64,000 nucleotides of DNA from Psychromicrobium silvestre. GTDB lineage: Bacteria > Actinomycetota > Actinomycetes > Actinomycetales > Micrococcaceae. The position numbers and the translations under genes were made by a program. The notes beneath the pieces were generated by a model. That model saw nothing but the letters and a program-made list of their open reading frames with translations, did no database searches and was not told where the DNA came from. Of this stretch, positions 61,200 through 64,000 are shown in pieces. The stretch spans positions 1,426,001-1,490,000 of the forward strand of contig NZ_JACBYQ010000001.1 in assembly GCF_013408295.1 (NCBI RefSeq). The letters are read 5' to 3'. Position 1 is the stretch's first letter. The number at the start of each line of letters is the position of its first letter.

Positions 61200-61691
61200 T
61201 TAGTACCGCTTAGACCCCTGCGGGTTCGCGGCCACCTCGGCAAGCGTCTCGGCATGGATCCGCCGCTCCACGAAGAACGACAGGAACGGCACCACGCCAC
61301 CAAGAGCAATCAGCACAAATTTGCCGAACCGCCAGCGCATCAGTGACCAGAGCCGGAAGTCGGAGATCAGGTAAACCACGTACATCCAACCGTGCACAAT
61401 GAGCACGGCGGTGGACAGGTTGACGCCTCCGGTAACGGCCAGCGAACCATCATCGGCCACCGAGACGAACCCGAAGCCGTGCTCCGCGCCGGAGGAAGCA
61501 TCCTGGCCACCGGCCATCAGCACCGAGTGGAAGCCATAGCGGGCCACTAGCTCGGCGGTAAGCAGCAATAGCAGCACACCGGTGGTGTAGGCGAACACCT
61601 TGTAGAACCCCAGAGCAGCCCGGATTTGAGCCACGGTGCCGCCGAACCGGCGTCTGCTCTTCTCGGCCGATCCGTTCTCAGGAGAACTCAC
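61200..61691 (-). CDS. DUF3817 integral membrane protein
   Basis: A 163-residue membrane protein with the DUF3817 pattern: LGFYKVFAYTTGVLLLLL near residue 28, LIVHGWMYVVYLISDFRLW near 112, and LGGVVPFLSFFVERR close to the end. Usual core is about 110 residues; here a Gly/Ser/Ala-rich insert follows the first helix. It overlaps the SURF1 gene by ATGA. Function unknown; often near respiratory-chain assembly genes. Confidence 0.88.
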   Translation of the reverse strand: MSSPENGSAEKSRRRFGGTVAQIRAALGFYKVFAYTTGVLLLLLTAELVARYGFHSVLMAGGQDASSGAEHGFGFVSVADDGSLAVTGGVNLSTAVLIVHGWMYVVYLISDFRLWSLMRWRFGKFVLIALGGVVPFLSFFVERRIHAETLAEVAANPQGSKRY

Positions 61692-62500
61692 TGCTTTACC
61701 TCTTCTTCTTCCGTATCATCGTAAAACTCAGGTTCGTTCTGCCGCCTGTAATCGTCGGCCACCAAGCGCCACCACATGAAGACCGAGAAGCCCGCAAAGA
61801 CCACCCATTCAACCGCGTAGAAAATGTTCAGCCAATTGACCGTTTGCTCCGCCGGCTGCGGTCCCACCACAATGCCCTTGAGCTGACCAGCCACCGCATG
61901 CGCACCAACGTCGCCACTTGGCCCGGTCTCGGTGAAGGAAGCCACAAAGCCCTGGTAGCTATTCACCTGCCAGATATTGATCAACTCGGCCGTGGCCAGC
62001 GCGGCAACCTGGCCGGAAGCTAATTTCTTGTCCAGCACAGGAGCCTCGGTGGGCAGCAAGCGACCGGTCACGGTCAACGGGCCCGACGGCGGAGCGGTCA
62101 CCTGCCCGGGATCGGCAAGCCAGCCTCGCGCTACCGGAATGACGGTCACCCGGCTAGCCGGAACACCCTTGATGGCGGGGGAACCATCAACCACAAAGGC
62201 AGTGACCACCCAATAACCGCTCACACCGTCCTGTAGCCGGTTTTTCACCAGAACCTGCTTTGAGGCATCGAAGTGACCGGTAAAAGTAACTAGATGGTCC
62301 GCCGAGCTGGCGGGCATCGATTCACCTGGGGTGAGCAGGGAAGTCAGTGGTTTGAGCTCCTCGGTGGTGACCTTCGGCTGCTCCACGCTCTGCGTGGATC
62401 GGGAGAATTGCCACTGGCTCAGCAGCACGAAAACCGTCGATACCAGCAGAGCAAAGAGCAAAGCAGCTATCCAGCGGGGCTTCAGAGCGGTTTTCAGCAC
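61688..62500 (-). CDS. SURF1 family protein
   Basis: A 270-residue SURF1/Shy1-type protein, predicted to help assemble cytochrome c oxidase. There are two terminal membrane helices (WIAALLFALLVSTVFVLLSQWQFSR at the start, with the family QWQ, and WVVFAGFSVFMWWRLVADD at the end). Between them is an extracytoplasmic domain with GYWVVTAF, VARGWL and WQVNSYQGF. It is coupled to DUF3817. Confidence 0.9.
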   Translation of the reverse strand: MLKTALKPRWIAALLFALLVSTVFVLLSQWQFSRSTQSVEQPKVTTEELKPLTSLLTPGESMPASSADHLVTFTGHFDASKQVLVKNRLQDGVSGYWVVTAFVVDGSPAIKGVPASRVTVIPVARGWLADPGQVTAPPSGPLTVTGRLLPTEAPVLDKKLASGQVAALATAELINIWQVNSYQGFVASFTETGPSGDVGAHAVAGQLKGIVVGPQPAEQTVNWLNIFYAVEWVVFAGFSVFMWWRLVADDYRRQNEPEFYDDTEEEEVKQ

Positions 62501-62591
62501 AGCTTAACGGTACTTCGTCCCGCTGTAGAAAAACGAACGGGCTCCCTCTAGACCTCCCCAACGGCAGTTCTGCGGACTAGGCTTGAACTTT

Positions 62592-64000
62592 GTGCGCACA
62601 TACCCCTATCCAATGGCTGAACCGACCGAGACCCGGTCGCCGGTCCGCTATTTGAGCTGGCTGGGCTTACAACAGTTGCCCAGCCTGGCCGGTGGTGTGC
62701 TCTTCGGCTCGCTCTGGCTACTAGCCCAGGCGTTGATGCCCTATGTGCTCGGCTTAGCCATTGACTACGGCGTGAATGGCAAGGACTGGAATGTCCTGTT
62801 GCTGTGCGCCCTCGCCATGCTGGTACTCGGTGCCCTGCAGGCCGTTTTTGCTGTGCTCCGGCACCGGATCGCGGTTTCCAATTGGATGCAAGCCTCTTTC
62901 CGTTCGGTGCAATTGATAGGCCATAAGATCTCCCGCACCGGCGCCGCACTGCCGCGAGCCATCTCCACGGGAGAACTCGTCAACACGGCCGCCTCTGATG
63001 CCACCCGAATCGGTCAGATCTATGACCTCACCGCCAGGCTCTCTGGCGCTTTGCTCTCCTATCTTTTGGTCTCGGTGTTGATCTGGCAGATTTCCTGGGG
63101 CTTGGGTTTGACCGTGTTGGTCGGGGTACCGGTGTGCTGCGCCTTATTGCTATTCATCATTCGTCCTCTTCAAGCTCGGCAGCGTGAGCAACGCGAAATG
63201 TCCGGAAAGATGACGGCGGTGGGTGCCGATACGGTGGCCGGACTTCGGGTGCTGCGCGGCATTGGCGGCGAGCATATTTTCGTGGCCCGCTACCGCGAGC
63301 GCTCTCAAGATACGCGGTTCAGCGGCAATAAGGTTGCCCGTTCGGTAGCTACCCTGGAGGGTACCCAGCTACTGGTGACCGGTGGTTTCAGCGTGTTTTT
63401 CACCTGGCTGGGAGCCGCGATGGCATTGCGCGGGGAAATCAGTATCGGACAGCTCATCTCGCTCTACGGATTCTCGGTTTTCCTGGTTACCCCGGTGCGA
63501 ATCCTCTCCGAAATGGTCTCCGCGGCGATCCGCGGTTATGTCGGAGCCCGTAAAACCATCGCGGTGCTCGCCACGCCACCGGCCTTCACCGATCAGGGCA
63601 GCGCCTCGGCGCCTGCTGGTCCTGCCGAGCTCAAGGACAGCGCGAGCGGTGCGGTGGTCCATCCCGGCCGATTGACCGCCGTGGTGAGCGCCGATCCGGC
63701 CGCTTCTGCCGAACTCGCCGAGCGGCTGGCTCGCTTCGATGACTCCGTGCTGACCGAGCAACCTGTTTTCTGGGGCGGCGTTGACACCCGGCAGATCGGT
63801 TTAGAAGCGTTACGGGAGCGCATCGTCTTTAGCGAAGCAGATCCGCAGCTTTTCTCCGGCCCGCTCAGGGAGCTTCTTGATCCGGCTCAGCGCAACAGTG
63901 ACCAGCAGATCTTCCGTGCGCTGGAGAATGCCAGCGCCATGGACATCCTGGACGGTCTGGAAGAGGGCCTGGACCACCACGTCACCGAACGAGGCCGCGG
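62592..64000 (+). CDS. ABC exporter, fused membrane and degenerate nucleotide-binding domain (cut by window end)
   Basis: An open frame from GTG 62592 (or ATG 62613) to the window end, over 470 codons. A six-helix exporter domain (LGGVLFGSLWLLAQALMPYVLG, then LVLGALQAVFAVLRH, LLSYLLVSVLIWQISW) is followed by a nucleotide-binding domain. Its Walker A position reads TAVVSADPAASAEL, without the GK(S/T). The Q-loop region appears as IVFSEADPQLFSG. Such a degenerate half suggests a heterodimer with a second, active ABC protein, likely encoded just beyond the window. No Shine-Dalgarno sequence is seen at the GTG, so leaderless initiation is possible. Confidence 0.85.
   Translation, partial: MRTYPYPMAEPTETRSPVRYLSWLGLQQLPSLAGGVLFGSLWLLAQALMPYVLGLAIDYGVNGKDWNVLLLCALAMLVLGALQAVFAVLRHRIAVSNWMQASFRSVQLIGHKISRTGAALPRAISTGELVNTAASDATRIGQIYDLTARLSGALLSYLLVSVLIWQISWGLGLTVLVGVPVCCALLLFIIRPLQARQREQREMSGKMTAVGADTVAGLRVLRGIGGEHIFVARYRERSQDTRFSGNKVARSVATLEGTQLLVTGGFSVFFTWLGAAMALRGEISIGQLISLYGFSVFLVTPVRILSEMVSAAIRGYVGARKTIAVLATPPAFTDQGSASAPAGPAELKDSASGAVVHPGRLTAVVSADPAASAELAERLARFDDSVLTEQPVFWGGVDTRQIGLEALRERIVFSEADPQLFSGPLRELLDPAQRNSDQQIFRALENASAMDILDGLEEGLDHHVTERGR

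Noticed and set aside
1-64000. CRISPR array or cas genes
   Set aside because: No regularly spaced repeats with unique spacers; the tandem arrays found are direct 15- and 17-bp repeats without spacers.

Overview
The window looks like a chromosomal segment from a moderately high-GC Gram-positive actinobacterium. Gene content and local order (guaA; a membrane protein-GNAT-galU block divergent from a 5-formyl-THF cyclo-ligase-FmdB-SAF block; SURF1/DUF3817; many GTG/TTG starts) resemble the Arthrobacter/Renibacterium/Psychromicrobium group of Micrococcaceae. That placement is an inference from gene content only.

Region 1 (1-10.6 kb) holds small regulator/enzyme modules: a TetR-SDR pair with operator-like palindromes, a zf-UBP protein, two DUF202 membrane proteins, a MerR/GyrI regulator with a textbook operator, a ferric-reductase-like flavocytochrome, a PHB-depolymerase-like esterase with its TetR, an SDR that has lost its catalytic residues, and a divergent DJ-1/GlxA pair. 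It ends in a scar where a CGNR zinc-finger gene and an alpha/beta-hydrolase gene, head to head, have both lost their 5' halves.

Region 2 (10.6-26.1 kb) is a catabolic cluster under LysR and PucR regulators. Leftward: folD, lysR, an aldehyde dehydrogenase, a flavin monooxygenase. Rightward: RidA, DUF1028, an M20 amidohydrolase. Leftward again: a VOC protein and PucR. Rightward: a SnoaL-like protein, a DmdA/GcvT-like THF-dependent demethylase, an NCS1 permease, a flavodoxin-fold reductase, methylene-THF reductase and formyl-THF deformylase. Together with FolD, the last set makes a complete route from a methylated substrate through methyl-, methylene- and formyl-THF to formate. The substrate is unknown; an N- or O-methylated heterocycle taken up by the NCS1 permease is a reasonable guess.

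Region 3 (26.1-48.0 kb) is a mobile/defence island ending at a tRNA-Ala gene. It has an Mrr-like nuclease, an orphan recombinase-type HTH protein, and a seven-gene leftward operon in which nearly all genes overlap: hsdM, hsdS, GIY-YIG/DUF4357, hsdR, a YgjP-like metallopeptidase, a Cap4/DUF4297-like nuclease and a HerA ATPase. Downstream of herA lies what may be the C-terminal tail of a CD-NTase. The right part carries mobile-element genes (small membrane proteins, RHH protein, ArdA antirestriction, XRE/ImmA pair, large serine recombinase). Three of these carry single-base frameshifts and the XRE protein has lost its recognition helices, so the transfer/integration module seems to be decaying while the defence operon is intact.

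Region 4 (48.0-64 kb) is core chromosome: tRNA-Ala(CGC), a VOC protein, an NmrA-like protein with a 15-bp repeat array, a membrane protein, GNAT, galU, cyclo-ligase, FmdB, a SAF protein, a giant helicase with a Walker A Lys-to-Gln change, guaA, a DUF559 protein, DUF3817, SURF1, and an ABC exporter cut by the window end.
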